A stretch of 64,000 nucleotides of DNA from Gluconobacter aidae (GCF_009547075.1 NZ_WIPH01000003.1:124001-188000), one strand, 5' to 3'; counted from the first letter of the stretch, positions 17,942-27,726 are shown. Translations and numbers: made by a program. The notes: generated by a model from the letters alone, not told the origin.

Positions 17942-20626
17942 ATGGGCGACCATCGCGATGACCGGGACGCCATCAATGGCGAAAACACCGTCTATCTGGC
18001 GGAGCTGCACACGCGCTGGCAGCACGACCCGGCTTCGGTGGACCCGGCCTTCGCGTCCCTGTTCGAAACACTCGGCTCCGAACGGCTGTCCGGCCCGGAC
18101 ACGACCGTCCAGACCAACGACGCGACCGACGCCAGCGCCGAGAGCCTGAAATTCGCCTATCGCCTGCGCGGACATGCCATCGCCAAACTGGACCCGCTCG
18201 GCCTGGCACCAGTCCCCGACATTGCCGAACTGAACCCGCCCAGAGCCGACCGGGACCTGATCGCCCGCCTGCGCCGTGCCTATTGCGGCACCACGGCCGC
18301 CGAGTTCATGCATCTTCAGGACCCCGCCCAGCGCCAGTGGTGGATCGACCGTCTGGAGACGGCGGTTCCCGGCCCGTCGCTGGACCAGAAGCGCCTCCTC
18401 CTCGCCCTGACCCGCGCCGAAGCCTTCGAGCAGTTCTGCCAGAAGCGCTTCATGGGCATGCGTCGTTTTGGCCTTGAAGGCGGCGAAAGCGTCATCGTCG
18501 CTCTGCGCACCCTGATTGATGCCGCCGCACAGGACGACGTGCGGTCCGTCTCGCTCGGCATGCCCCATCGCGGCCGTCTGAACGTGATGGCCAACATCCT
18601 GCGCAAACCGTTTGCCGCCATTTTCAGCGAATTCGCCGGCGCGTCCTTCAAGCCCGACACCATTCAGGGCTCGGGCGATGTCAAATACCATCTCGGCACC
18701 GCCACGACGCTCGAACATGCGGGCCACACCGTCCGCATCTCGCTCCTGCCCAACCCCTCGCATCTGGAAGCGGTGGACCCCGTCGTGCTTGGCCGCGTCC
18801 GCGCCGACCAGGATCGCGAGAAAGACCACGACCGCCAGCACCATCTGGGCATCCTCGTCCACGGTGACGCCGCCTTCGCCGGTCAGGGCGTCGTGTACGA
18901 AACCCTCAGCCTCTCGAAGCTGGAAGGCTACCGGACGGGCGGCACGGTTCACGTCATCATCAACAACCAGATCGGCTTCACCACCGTCCAGTCCGACGCC
19001 CATTCCGGCATCCACAACACCGACATCGCCAAATCCGTTCAGGCCCCGATCCTGCACGTCAACGGCGACGATCCCGAAGCCGTCTCCCGCTGTGCTTTTC
19101 TGGCGCATGAATGGCGCCGCACCTTCCAGTCCGACATCGTGCTGGACGTGGTCTGCTATCGGCGTCACGGCCATAATGAAGCCGACGAACCCGCCTTCAC
19201 GCAGCCCGCGATGGTCCACGCCATCCAGTCCCGCCCCACAACGCGCAGTCTTTACGCCCGGCATCTGGTTCGCACTGGCGTCATGACCGAAGCCGAGGTC
19301 GAGGAGATGTGGAACCACTTCCAGAACCGTCTGGAAGAACAGTTCGAAAAATCCAAGACCTATCATCCCGACGGCACGGACTGGCTGGACGGCCCCGAAG
19401 ACCCCACCCGCCTTCAGGATGAGCAGGACCGTATCCAGCCCATGACCGGCGTGCCACTTCGCCGCCTGCAGGATGTCGGAGACGCCATCGGCACGATCCC
19501 CGAAGGGCTGGCCGTCCATCCGCGTCTGGCCCGCCAGATCACGGCGCGCGGCAAGGCCGTCGGCGATGGTGGTCCACTCGACTGGGCCACGGCGGAAGCC
19601 CTCGCTTTCGGCACCCTGTCCATGGACGGCCACCCCGTCCGCCTGTCAGGTCAGGACAGCCGTCGCGGCACGTTCAGCCAGCGTCACGCGGTGCTGTTCG
19701 ATCAGGACACAGGCCGCGAAGACACGCCCCTGACCCATATCGCGCCCCATCAGGCCCCACTGAACATCTGGAATTCTCCGCTCTCCGAATACGCCGTTCT
19801 CGGCTTCGAATACGGCTATTCCCTCGGAAATCCCGAAGCTCTGGTTCTGTGGGAAGCGCAGTTCGGCGATTTCACCAACGGCGCGCAGATCATCCTCGAC
19901 CAGTTCATCGCCTCGGGCGAAACCAAGTGGCTGCGAACCTCCGGCCTGACCCTGCTTCTGCCGCATGGCTATGAAGGCGGCGGCCCGGAACACTCTTCCG
20001 CCCGCCCCGAGCGCATCCTTCAGCTTTGCGCCGAAAACAACATGCGCGTGTGCAACATCACGACACCCGCAAACTACTTCCACGCCCTGCGCCGCCAGAT
20101 CGCGCGCCGCTGCCGCAAGCCGCTGGTCGTTTTCACGCCCAAATCCCTGCTGCGCAACAAAGACGCGGTTTCGATGCTGGACGCCATGGGACCGCATACG
20201 CGCTTCCAGCCCGTCATCGCGGACCCGGCGAAGGAAGACGGCGCACGGCGTATCATCCTGTGCACCGGCAAGGTCTATTATGATCTCGTGACCGAACGGA
20301 CGCGCCAGAACCGTGAAGACGTCGCCATCATCCGTGTCGAGCAGCTCTATCCCTTCCCACATCATGCCCTGATGGAACAGCTTGGCCGCCACCCGGACGC
20401 GGAACAGGTTCTGTGGTGCCAGGAAGAGCCGCAGAACAACGGCGCCTGGATTTTCGTGGACCGTCGCATCGAACGCGCCCTGCGCGGCTGCGGCCATCGC
20501 GTGCAGCGCCCGGACTATGTCGGTCGCGACAGCGCGGCTTCTCCCGCAACAGGACTACCAGGCGTGCATGCCGCCCAGCAGGAAAAACTGGTTCAGGACG
20601 CTCTGTCCTGCACCTTCCCGGCCTGA
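17942..20626 (+). CDS. sucA: 2-oxoglutarate dehydrogenase E1 component
   Basis: This 894-residue thiamine-diphosphate enzyme decarboxylates 2-oxoglutarate and passes the succinyl group to E2. Signs are the N-terminal NTVYLAELHTRWQHDP segment, GLEGGESVI, SLGMPHRGRLNVMANIL, the GSGDVKYHLG segment, the ThDP-binding NGDDPEAV to INNQIGFTT region, and the C-terminal pyrimidine-binding half with LFEYG-like GFEYGYSL and HGYEGGGPEHSSARPERILQL. AGGAGA stands before the ATG. No sucB or lpd follows; the next gene is an oppositely oriented mini-lipoprotein, so E2 and E3 must be encoded elsewhere. Confidence 0.95.
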   Translation: MGDHRDDRDAINGENTVYLAELHTRWQHDPASVDPAFASLFETLGSERLSGPDTTVQTNDATDASAESLKFAYRLRGHAIAKLDPLGLAPVPDIAELNPPRADRDLIARLRRAYCGTTAAEFMHLQDPAQRQWWIDRLETAVPGPSLDQKRLLLALTRAEAFEQFCQKRFMGMRRFGLEGGESVIVALRTLIDAAAQDDVRSVSLGMPHRGRLNVMANILRKPFAAIFSEFAGASFKPDTIQGSGDVKYHLGTATTLEHAGHTVRISLLPNPSHLEAVDPVVLGRVRADQDREKDHDRQHHLGILVHGDAAFAGQGVVYETLSLSKLEGYRTGGTVHVIINNQIGFTTVQSDAHSGIHNTDIAKSVQAPILHVNGDDPEAVSRCAFLAHEWRRTFQSDIVLDVVCYRRHGHNEADEPAFTQPAMVHAIQSRPTTRSLYARHLVRTGVMTEAEVEEMWNHFQNRLEEQFEKSKTYHPDGTDWLDGPEDPTRLQDEQDRIQPMTGVPLRRLQDVGDAIGTIPEGLAVHPRLARQITARGKAVGDGGPLDWATAEALAFGTLSMDGHPVRLSGQDSRRGTFSQRHAVLFDQDTGREDTPLTHIAPHQAPLNIWNSPLSEYAVLGFEYGYSLGNPEALVLWEAQFGDFTNGAQIILDQFIASGETKWLRTSGLTLLLPHGYEGGGPEHSSARPERILQLCAENNMRVCNITTPANYFHALRRQIARRCRKPLVVFTPKSLLRNKDAVSMLDAMGPHTRFQPVIADPAKEDGARRIILCTGKVYYDLVTERTRQNREDVAIIRVEQLYPFPHHALMEQLGRHPDAEQVLWCQEEPQNNGAWIFVDRRIERALRGCGHRVQRPDYVGRDSAASPATGLPGVHAAQQEKLVQDALSCTFPA

Positions 20627-20633
20627 GAAAAAC

Positions 20634-20795
20634 TCAGGTCGGACCACCCTGATAACCGTAGCTGCTCCGGCCCGCCCCGACATTTCCGTAGCCATCGCCA
20701 CGGAACTGCCGCGATCCCTGACCACCATAATCCGGGCCACAAGCCGCAAGAGCTGCCAGCAGCGCAAGCGCCACCCCAATCCGAACGCGCGTCAT
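20634..20795 (-). CDS. 53-residue putative lipoprotein
   Basis: A short frame from ATG 20795 to TGA 20634 encodes 53 residues starting MTRVRIGVALALLAALAACG. This is a compact signal peptide with lipobox LAAC, so Cys19 would be lipidated. The mature part is Gly/Tyr/Ser-rich with no cysteines. AGAGGAAG precedes the ATG at suitable spacing. It converges on sucA with only seven bases between the stops. No family is recognised; it resembles small outer-membrane lipoproteins. Confidence 0.6.
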   Translation of the reverse strand: MTRVRIGVALALLAALAACGPDYGGQGSRQFRGDGYGNVGAGRSSYGYQGGPT

Positions 20796-20907
20796 CAGCG
20801 CTTCCTCTTATTATCGTTTCCTCGCGTCACACTACGCCGCCACAACGCCTCGCGCCACAGCCTGTCCGGTTAAAGGCTGCATGGTATTTTCAGAATTTAC
20901 AGAAAAA

Positions 20908-20983
20908 TGGTGAACCGGCTGGGACTCGAACCCAGGACCATTCGATTAAAAGTCGAATGCTCTACCAACTGAGCTACCGGTTC
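20908..20983 (-). tRNA. tRNA-Lys (TTT)
   Basis: On the minus strand a 76-base cloverleaf is visible: acceptor arms GAACCGG and CCGGTTC, D-arm AGCTCAGTTGGTAGAGC, anticodon loop CTTTTAA with anticodon TTT, T-arm CTGGGTTCGAGTCCCAG, and encoded CCA. Confidence 0.95.
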
Positions 20984-21175
20984 ATCCGCACGCTGGCTAC
21001 CCCACAACCCATGAGGGCGTCAACCTTGCTACCTGGAAAAACAGGTTTCGTCCCCATCCGCCTGACAACGCGCCCCTCGCTCCATGGTCTCCCGCGCTGA
21101 AAGAGGCTATGGGCGCGACGTCCTTCGTTTCCTGACAGGATCCACCCCGTTTTCAATCCCGAAAGGAAGGAACAG

Positions 21176-21598
21176 ATGCCCATAGAGATTCTTCCCGGCC
21201 TCCGGCTTGAAGATGACGAACTGAAAGTCACCTATATCCTGGCCTCCGGTCCGGGAGGACAGAACGTCAACAAGGTGGCCACGGCCGCACAGCTCCGGTT
21301 CGATGCCGCGCGCTCTCCGTCCCTGTCAGACCGGATCCGGACACGCCTGATTGAACTCGCAGGCAGCCGTGCGACCCAGAATGGCGAGATCATCATCACG
21401 GGTCGCCGTTTTCGCACACAGCAGAGAAACCGTGAGGACGTCATCGAACGCCTGGCAGAGATGATCCGCAAGGCGGCTCACCGCCCCATTTTCCGCGTGG
21501 CCACCCGTCCCGGAAGAGCAGCCCGGCAGCGTCGCCTTGACGGAAAATCACACCGGGCCAGCATCAAGCGCAACCGCAAGGTCCGCCTGGACGACTGA
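21176..21598 (+). CDS. arfB: Alternative ribosome-rescue factor / peptidyl-tRNA hydrolase ArfB
   Basis: This 140-residue protein has the catalytic GGQ motif at residues 27-29 in ASGPGGQNVNKVATAA and a basic C-terminal tail (RLDGKSHRASIKRNRKVR), the two hallmarks of ArfB/YaeJ. It enters the empty mRNA channel of stalled ribosomes with its tail and hydrolyses peptidyl-tRNA. It is too short to be release factor 1 or 2 and lacks their codon-recognition domains. The start at 21176 has AGGAAGGAAC upstream. Confidence 0.95.
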   Translation: MPIEILPGLRLEDDELKVTYILASGPGGQNVNKVATAAQLRFDAARSPSLSDRIRTRLIELAGSRATQNGEIIITGRRFRTQQRNREDVIERLAEMIRKAAHRPIFRVATRPGRAARQRRLDGKSHRASIKRNRKVRLDD

Positions 21599-21739
21599 CA
21601 CAGATCGGTGCGGTAAAGTAACAAGACGATCCTTCCCTACAGCGCTGCTGGCGCCTCGCATCCCTGTAATCAGAAATATATTTCCCAAAGCATATTTCTT
21701 TCGAAATTTCATTCCCCGTTTTTAAGAAGTACAAACATT

Positions 21740-21759
21740 TTGTTGTATTTTTACAACAA
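21740..21759. promoter_or_regulatory. Perfect palindrome upstream of the TonB receptor
   Basis: TTGTTGTA (21740-21747) and TACAACAA (21752-21759) are exact inverted repeats around four T residues, about 120 bases before the TonB-dependent receptor start, in a strongly AT-rich region. It looks like a repressor operator. It is not a clear Fur box. Confidence 0.45.
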
Positions 21760-21880
21760 TCCGGAAAACTGTTGCAAGAATCATTTTTGCTGCTTTCACG
21801 TAACGAAATCTTCTCATTACTATCCCCAAAACCCCCTCTGAACCCAAGAGCGGCGTCTCATGGAGGTATAGATAGTAATA

Positions 21881-24523
21881 ATGAAATACCGGCATCGCAT
21901 CTCCCTGCTTGTAACGACGGCAGTTTCCGTCATGCCCTGCATGTCTGCCCTGGCCGCAACCACCACGGCGCATCCCGTCACACGCCATCACAGCGCGAAA
22001 CCCGGCAGCGCCGCTCACAGTGCTGCCCATCCTGCGGCTGCGACGGCCACACCCGCCGTTGCCGCACCACGCAAGAAGAAGACGGACGTCAATTTCACCG
22101 GCGAAGCCGAGACAATCAACGTCACCACCGGGACCCATGCGACCAACCGCAAGGCCCGCGAAAGCTCGTCCCCTGTCAGCGTGATTTCGGCTGCAACATT
22201 GCGCCACTCCGGCATGATGAACGTCGCGGATGCCCTGACCCGGACCTATGCCTCCATCAACGTGCAGGCCATGGGCGCGGATTCCTCAGCCCTGACATCC
22301 TCCATCCAGATGCGCGGCCTCGGCCCGAACGAAGTTCTGGTGCTGGTGGATGGCAAGCGCCGCCACAACACGGCCAACATCACGGCCGATGCCGGCCCGC
22401 AGTTCGGCTCCACGGGTGCTGATCTGAACACGATCCCCGCCAGCGCCATCGACCATATCGAAGTGCTGGAAGACGGTGCCGCCGCGATGTACGGCTCCGA
22501 CGCCATTGCCGGCGTGGTGAATATCATCACCAAGAAGCAGGCTCACGGCATGCACACTTCGGTGCAGACCGGTGCGAACGCCTATAACGGCGACGGCTGG
22601 CAGTACAAGGTGGATGCCGATGGTGGCGTAAAATGGGGCAATGACGGCTACCTGCACATCAGCGGCGAAGTCTACCACACCGACCACATGGTCGTCGGCG
22701 CACGCGACCACCGCCTGATCGGAAGCTGGCCCAACAACGCCACCACGACCGGATATTATAACGGTGTCGTTCCGAACGCGATGAACGTGCCCGCTGATTC
22801 CAACAAGATCATGAGCACGCCCGAAGAAACCCGCGAAAGCCTCGCCATCGATTTCGGCAAGACCATTACCGAAGGCGTGAATTTCTACGGCCTCATCACC
22901 TACATGCACCGCCATGGCGAAGCGTACGAAAACTACCGGACCCCGGCGATCGCGCCGACCATGTACCCGGCTGGCTTCTCCCCGCTCGAAACATCGGAAG
23001 AGAACGATTACGCCGCCACGCTCGGCCTCAAAGGCGACAATTTCTTTGGGTTCGACTGGGACCTGAGCACCACTTATGGTGCTGACGGCAACAAGATCGG
23101 CAACAAGAACACCGCCAATACAGGCATGCTCGCCAGCACCTGCTCGACCGATCCGACATCGTCCTATTATTCGACCGATGGCTGCGGCTGGTCGCCCAGC
23201 TCCACGCGCGCCGAGACCTATCGCATGGCGCAGTGGACCAACAATCTGGACTTCCGCCGCCAGTTCAACATTGCCCATACCGTTCCGATGACGCTGGCTT
23301 TCGGTGGCGAGCATCGCCTCGAAACCTATCAGATCAAGGCCGGCACGCCCCCGTCCTATGAACTGGGCGGGACGCAGGGCTATGCCGGTCTCGGCCCCAA
23401 CAGTGCCGGCAACTGGAGCCGCGACATCTGGGCGGCCTATGTCGATGGCGACTTCCACCCGCTCAAGCACTGGGATCTCGATTTCGCCGGGCGTTTCGAG
23501 CACTACACCGATGTCGGCAACACGGAGAACGGCAAGGTCTCGACCCGTTATGACGTGACCAGCAAGATTGCGCTTCGTGGCACGATCAGCACCGGCTTCC
23601 GTGCGCCCACCCTGGCCGAGCAGCACTACAGCGCCATGAACGTGGATCCGACCGGCGCCTCCGGCCTACTGCCCGTCAGTTCAACGGCCGCCCGTGTCCT
23701 GGGTGCAAGCGCACTGAAACCGGAACGTTCCGTCAGTGCCAGCGGCGGTATCGTCGTGGAGCCGGTGAAGAACTTCCACGTGGAAGCGGATGTCTACCAG
23801 ATCAATCTGCGTGACCGCATCGTGGGTGGTGGCACCGTCAAGGGCGAGTCCGCCATCGAGGCCATCGAGGCCATGGGATACTCCCTGCCCCTCAACAGCA
23901 TCACGGCCGACAACGTATCCGCGTACTACATGACCAACGGCGCCAGCACCCGCACGCAGGGTCTGGATATCAAGGCGGACTACATGATCCGCTTCCACAA
24001 TGCCGGGAACCTGAACCTCAGCATGGCACTGGACCTGAACCGCACCCGCCTGCACCACAACGGTACCGACACCAACGGCAATCCGCTGCTGAATGCGCAG
24101 AACATCGCCTACATCACGACCGCCTACCCGCGCAGCAAGATCATCCTGAACGCGCTGTACACGGTCGGAAAATGGGACTTCAACGTCCGCCAGACACGGT
24201 ATGGCGAAACCACGTCCATGCTGACCTACTATGACTGGGCGGACAAGACGCTCCCCTGCCCGAGCGGTGGAAGCCTAGCCTATTCCAACAGCTGCTTTGC
24301 GCAGTTCAAGAATACGCCGCGCTGGCTGACGGATATCGAAGTCGGCTACCGCTTCAACAGCAACTGGCATCTGGCGATCGGCGCGAACAACATCTTCAAC
24401 GTCCGCCCCCGTCGCGTCCCGCAGGTCAATAACTCCCGCGGCGCCCAGATCTACGATCAGTTCTCGCTGCAGGTGCCCATCACCGGCGGTTACTACTACG
24501 GACGGATCAACGCCAACTTCTGA
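21881..24523 (+). CDS. TonB-dependent outer-membrane receptor
   Basis: This 880-residue receptor has an N-terminal signal peptide ending near SALAAT, a His/Ala/Pro-rich linker (about residues 25-65), then the plug domain with SVISAATLRHSGMMNVADAL, QMRGLGPNEVLVLVDGKRR, and EVLEDGAAAMYGSDAIAGVVNIITKK. The beta-barrel ends in NANF with the terminal Phe needed for outer-membrane insertion. Such receptors import ferric siderophores, vitamins or sugars with TonB energy; the substrate is unknown. GGAGG is 13 bases before the ATG. A terminator follows the stop. Confidence 0.93.
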   Translation: MKYRHRISLLVTTAVSVMPCMSALAATTTAHPVTRHHSAKPGSAAHSAAHPAAATATPAVAAPRKKKTDVNFTGEAETINVTTGTHATNRKARESSSPVSVISAATLRHSGMMNVADALTRTYASINVQAMGADSSALTSSIQMRGLGPNEVLVLVDGKRRHNTANITADAGPQFGSTGADLNTIPASAIDHIEVLEDGAAAMYGSDAIAGVVNIITKKQAHGMHTSVQTGANAYNGDGWQYKVDADGGVKWGNDGYLHISGEVYHTDHMVVGARDHRLIGSWPNNATTTGYYNGVVPNAMNVPADSNKIMSTPEETRESLAIDFGKTITEGVNFYGLITYMHRHGEAYENYRTPAIAPTMYPAGFSPLETSEENDYAATLGLKGDNFFGFDWDLSTTYGADGNKIGNKNTANTGMLASTCSTDPTSSYYSTDGCGWSPSSTRAETYRMAQWTNNLDFRRQFNIAHTVPMTLAFGGEHRLETYQIKAGTPPSYELGGTQGYAGLGPNSAGNWSRDIWAAYVDGDFHPLKHWDLDFAGRFEHYTDVGNTENGKVSTRYDVTSKIALRGTISTGFRAPTLAEQHYSAMNVDPTGASGLLPVSSTAARVLGASALKPERSVSASGGIVVEPVKNFHVEADVYQINLRDRIVGGGTVKGESAIEAIEAMGYSLPLNSITADNVSAYYMTNGASTRTQGLDIKADYMIRFHNAGNLNLSMALDLNRTRLHHNGTDTNGNPLLNAQNIAYITTAYPRSKIILNALYTVGKWDFNVRQTRYGETTSMLTYYDWADKTLPCPSGGSLAYSNSCFAQFKNTPRWLTDIEVGYRFNSNWHLAIGANNIFNVRPRRVPQVNNSRGAQIYDQFSLQVPITGGYYYGRINANF

Positions 24524-24548
24524 ACCCGCTCCCAGACTGTCCCACAGG

Positions 24549-24580
24549 AAAAGGCGTCCCATACAGGGGCGCCTTTTCTC
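24549..24580 (+). terminator. Intrinsic terminator after the TonB receptor
   Basis: Arms AAAAGGCG (24549-24556) and CGCCTTTT (24570-24577) form a hairpin ending in T residues 26 bases after the receptor stop. Confidence 0.85.
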
Positions 24581-24618
24581 GTTGGGGCCGTGCCCTACGC
24601 CATACGGGGAAAATGGAC

Positions 24619-24655
24619 AAAAAAAAGCCCCACCCCCGAAGGGATGAGGCTTTTT
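24619..24655 (-). terminator. Intrinsic terminator after the Hint-domain gene
   Basis: On the minus strand the AAGCCTCATCCC and GGGGTGGGGCTT arms around TTCG, followed by a T8 run, form a terminator 21 bases after the Hint-protein stop. Confidence 0.85.
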
Positions 24656-24675
24656 CCGTTTCAGACCGTCTGGTC

Positions 24676-27600
24676 TCAGGCGGTGTGAGCCGTTTCGGCT
24701 TCACCTTCAGAAGCCAGAATGTACGGACCTGCTGCCAGAACCTGAATGGCCAGCATGCCGAGGCTGTTCGGCTGGCGGGCTGTCAGGGACAGCACGGCGT
24801 TGCCGTTGGTCCAGCGGGCGGCCGCATCGTCCTGAACGTCCCAGCCTGCCAGACCGGCATCGGTCAGATGCTGATCGATGCGGATCGTATCGCCCGAGTC
24901 GAACAGCGTGACGTCACCCACCAGAACGCCAAGCTGACGACGGTCATCCATGAACGGTCCGACCGTCTCGCTCGGACGGAAGGTACGGGACACAAGGCGC
25001 ACTTCCGTCACATCGGACGGGATCATGAACATCGCGCGACCATTGGCCGTCCGGACCAGATGGATGGTCTGGCCCGTGCTGGTGACGAGGTGCAGACCGG
25101 ACTCTTCGGTCAGGGCCGGAGCCTCGATGATATTCTCAAGACCGGCTGCGATGGCCCGGGCCTCGATCTCACGGAAGACTGGTTCGACCACCTCGCGGCT
25201 GACAACCAGCGGGGCTGCCGCGTCGTCGTTCCAGTTACGCTCGCGACCACCCAGCGAAACGACCGTGCCCTCCTGACGGAAGGAGCGGCGGTTGCCCGTG
25301 TCGAGATAGCTCTCGGTCAGCATGCCGTCAGCCATGATGACCGAATGCTCCGCCGTTTCCACATGAAAATAATCGTAAGCGGCAAAGGCGCGGTCATAGA
25401 TCACCGAACGGCCGTTCACGAGCATACGGGCGGGTATGAAGCCGCCGTTGATGAACAGGCAGTGTTCCGGCGTGACGAGCATGTCCTTGTAAGGCACGCC
25501 CTGTGCAATCGCATCCTTCATGATCCGGACCGGGTAACCGGCTTCCGCATCGCCCAGGCCCGTTCTCGCGACCTTATGTGCCCGTCCGATCCAGCTCACG
25601 GTCCGCTCGATGGCTTCGCCGTTGACAAAAGCCACCACAGCACTGCCCAGACGCAGGGTTTCAACCGCGACATCCCCTTCCGGTGTGCGGATCATGCTGC
25701 CCGCCAGGAAACAGGGAGCATTGCTGCTGTCTTCCACGATCCAGCCATTGCTGCCGTCCTGAACGAGGGACGCATGGAGGGCGGGAACGAAGCCGTCAGC
25801 CGTGTGGATGTTGCCGTATGTCAGCTCGCGGCCGTCGGCCAGCGTGATCGTCAGCGTGTAGGAGCCGTCATTATTCGGCGTATAGGTGGCTGCCGTGGGA
25901 GCGGAAGACACGCCGGAAATACCGAAATGCGTGTTGGCCGAGACCCCGTTGATGACAACACCCTGGCTGTTGGTGGAGTCGTTATGCAGGTAGCCGTTGG
26001 CTTCAACGTAAACCGTGTTCACCGAGTTCGGATCAACATTGATGGTGTTGATGCTCTCGCCCGGATTCAGGAAGAGGCTGCTGCCCTGCGACAGGTTGAC
26101 CGTACCGCCGTTGATCCAGATCGGATCGCTGACACTTCCCAGCGTGGCGTTGATCAGATTGATCGTGCCACCGTTGTTCACGCTGTTTCCATCGAACACG
26201 ACGTTGTTGTCGTTGTTCATGATCGTGATCGTACCGTCGTCACGGTTCATCGTAACGCCGCCGAGTTCGACCTGCGATGGCGTGTTAATAACGATTGTGC
26301 CGTCGTTTTCGAAACCCGCGGTTGCGAAAACATAACCGCTATAGCCGCTGCCACCCTGCGCGGTGATTTCCAGCGTACTGTTCTGCCAGACGCTGAGACT
26401 GCGGATCTGGTTGTAGGACGGGGCATTGGCGACGACGGTATTCGGCGTGGTGTTGCCGTAATAACCGACATTGACATCCGCGTTCTGCTGGCTCTGCGGA
26501 ACAGCATTACCGCTGAAGGAACTGTCGGACGTATCAACCACATGGCCCTGATCGTCGTAGAGCGTCCAGTTCTTCGGGTCGTACCAGTCGCCACCCGTTG
26601 ACGGGCCTGTCCAGCGCCAGCTGCCGTCATGCTGGTGATAGCTGACGCTGTTGGTGCTGTACTGGGACGTGTCTCCACCAGCACTTGCGGCAGCAGCGGC
26701 TGTAGAGGCCATCTGCTGATGCAGGTCGCTGGTGGTATAGGAAGCCGGAGCGGTTGCCGTGCCGGCATCCTCGATCAGCCAGCCCTTGGAACCATCCTGC
26801 ACGATCGTCGCCTGCGCGGCGGGCGTGTAGCCCTTTGCCATATTGACGGTCGGATAGGTGATGGAATGGCCGTTATCGAGAGTGATCGTCAGGCTATAAG
26901 ACCCGTCGGAATTCTCGGTATAGGTAGCGGCTGCCGGCTTGGAAGAACCGCTCAGAATGCCGAAATGGGTGTTTTCGGAAACGCCATTGATGGTGACGCC
27001 CTGAACAGACCCACTGTCATTCGAATAACGGTCGTTGACATACAGCGTATTGGTGGTCGCCGGATCAACATTGATCGTGGAACCTTCGCCATACAGGTTC
27101 GCAACGAGCGTGCTGTCCTGCTGGAGATTGATCGTACCACCGGCGACCGTCACAGGAGACGTCACGCTGCCGAGGGACGAGTTGATCAGGTTCAGCGTGC
27201 CGTTGTTCAGCTGCCCGTCGTCAAACGTCACGTTCCCATCATTATTCATGATCGTCAGGGTACCGTCGCCAGCGGTGACGCCACCGAGTTCGACCTTGGA
27301 CGGCGTGTCGATGATGAGTGTGCCGTAGTTTTCCACCCCGGCCGTTGCGAAAACGTTTCCGTTGTCGCCCTGAGCGGTGATTTTCAGGGTGCTGTTCTGC
27401 CAGATGCTGAGGCTGCGGATCTGGTTGTAAAGCACGGCATTCGAAACAACCACGCTCGGAGTATTGTCGGAGGAACCGACATTGACATCAGCATTCTGCT
27501 CGCTCTGGGGAATAGCGCAGCCACTGAAGGAGGCGCCGGTCGTATCGACGGGATTTCCAGCGTCGCTCAGAACCCAGTTGCTCGGATCGGACCAGTCGCC

Positions 27601-27726
27601 ACCCGTGGCAGGCCCAACCCAGCGCCATGCGTAATCACGGTTATGGAAGCTGGTTTCGTCGCTGTTGTACTGGATGGTTTCGCTGCCGGGGGGCAGGGCG
27701 TCATTGACGTTGGACGTATCGGCCAT
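24676..27726 (-). CDS. Large repeat protein with C-terminal Hint domain
   Basis: This 1016-residue protein has two internal copies of a roughly 300-residue beta-rich module (about 19-322 and 356-668). Each starts with WRW.GP.TGGDW.DP.NW, then QNADVNVG, YNQIRSLS.WQNSTL.ITAQG, VELGGVT and INGVS.NTHFGI. A Hint domain starts at Cys672 (PCFLAGSMIRTPEGDVAVETL) and includes TPEHCLFING. The fold of the modules suggests a parallel beta-helix. No Sec signal peptide is visible from ATG 27726, which has GGAAGA upstream. The Hint family covers intein-like self-processing domains; whether this one cleaves is unknown. It is probably exported or surface-bound by a route not shown here. Confidence 0.8.
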   Translation of the reverse strand: MADTSNVNDALPPGSETIQYNSDETSFHNRDYAWRWVGPATGGDWSDPSNWVLSDAGNPVDTTGASFSGCAIPQSEQNADVNVGSSDNTPSVVVSNAVLYNQIRSLSIWQNSTLKITAQGDNGNVFATAGVENYGTLIIDTPSKVELGGVTAGDGTLTIMNNDGNVTFDDGQLNNGTLNLINSSLGSVTSPVTVAGGTINLQQDSTLVANLYGEGSTINVDPATTNTLYVNDRYSNDSGSVQGVTINGVSENTHFGILSGSSKPAAATYTENSDGSYSLTITLDNGHSITYPTVNMAKGYTPAAQATIVQDGSKGWLIEDAGTATAPASYTTSDLHQQMASTAAAAASAGGDTSQYSTNSVSYHQHDGSWRWTGPSTGGDWYDPKNWTLYDDQGHVVDTSDSSFSGNAVPQSQQNADVNVGYYGNTTPNTVVANAPSYNQIRSLSVWQNSTLEITAQGGSGYSGYVFATAGFENDGTIVINTPSQVELGGVTMNRDDGTITIMNNDNNVVFDGNSVNNGGTINLINATLGSVSDPIWINGGTVNLSQGSSLFLNPGESINTINVDPNSVNTVYVEANGYLHNDSTNSQGVVINGVSANTHFGISGVSSAPTAATYTPNNDGSYTLTITLADGRELTYGNIHTADGFVPALHASLVQDGSNGWIVEDSSNAPCFLAGSMIRTPEGDVAVETLRLGSAVVAFVNGEAIERTVSWIGRAHKVARTGLGDAEAGYPVRIMKDAIAQGVPYKDMLVTPEHCLFINGGFIPARMLVNGRSVIYDRAFAAYDYFHVETAEHSVIMADGMLTESYLDTGNRRSFRQEGTVVSLGGRERNWNDDAAAPLVVSREVVEPVFREIEARAIAAGLENIIEAPALTEESGLHLVTSTGQTIHLVRTANGRAMFMIPSDVTEVRLVSRTFRPSETVGPFMDDRRQLGVLVGDVTLFDSGDTIRIDQHLTDAGLAGWDVQDDAAARWTNGNAVLSLTARQPNSLGMLAIQVLAAGPYILASEGEAETAHTA

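Noticed and set aside
17612-19633. Long minus-strand open frame opposite sucA
   Set aside because: It has no domain pattern and lies across two well-supported plus-strand genes.
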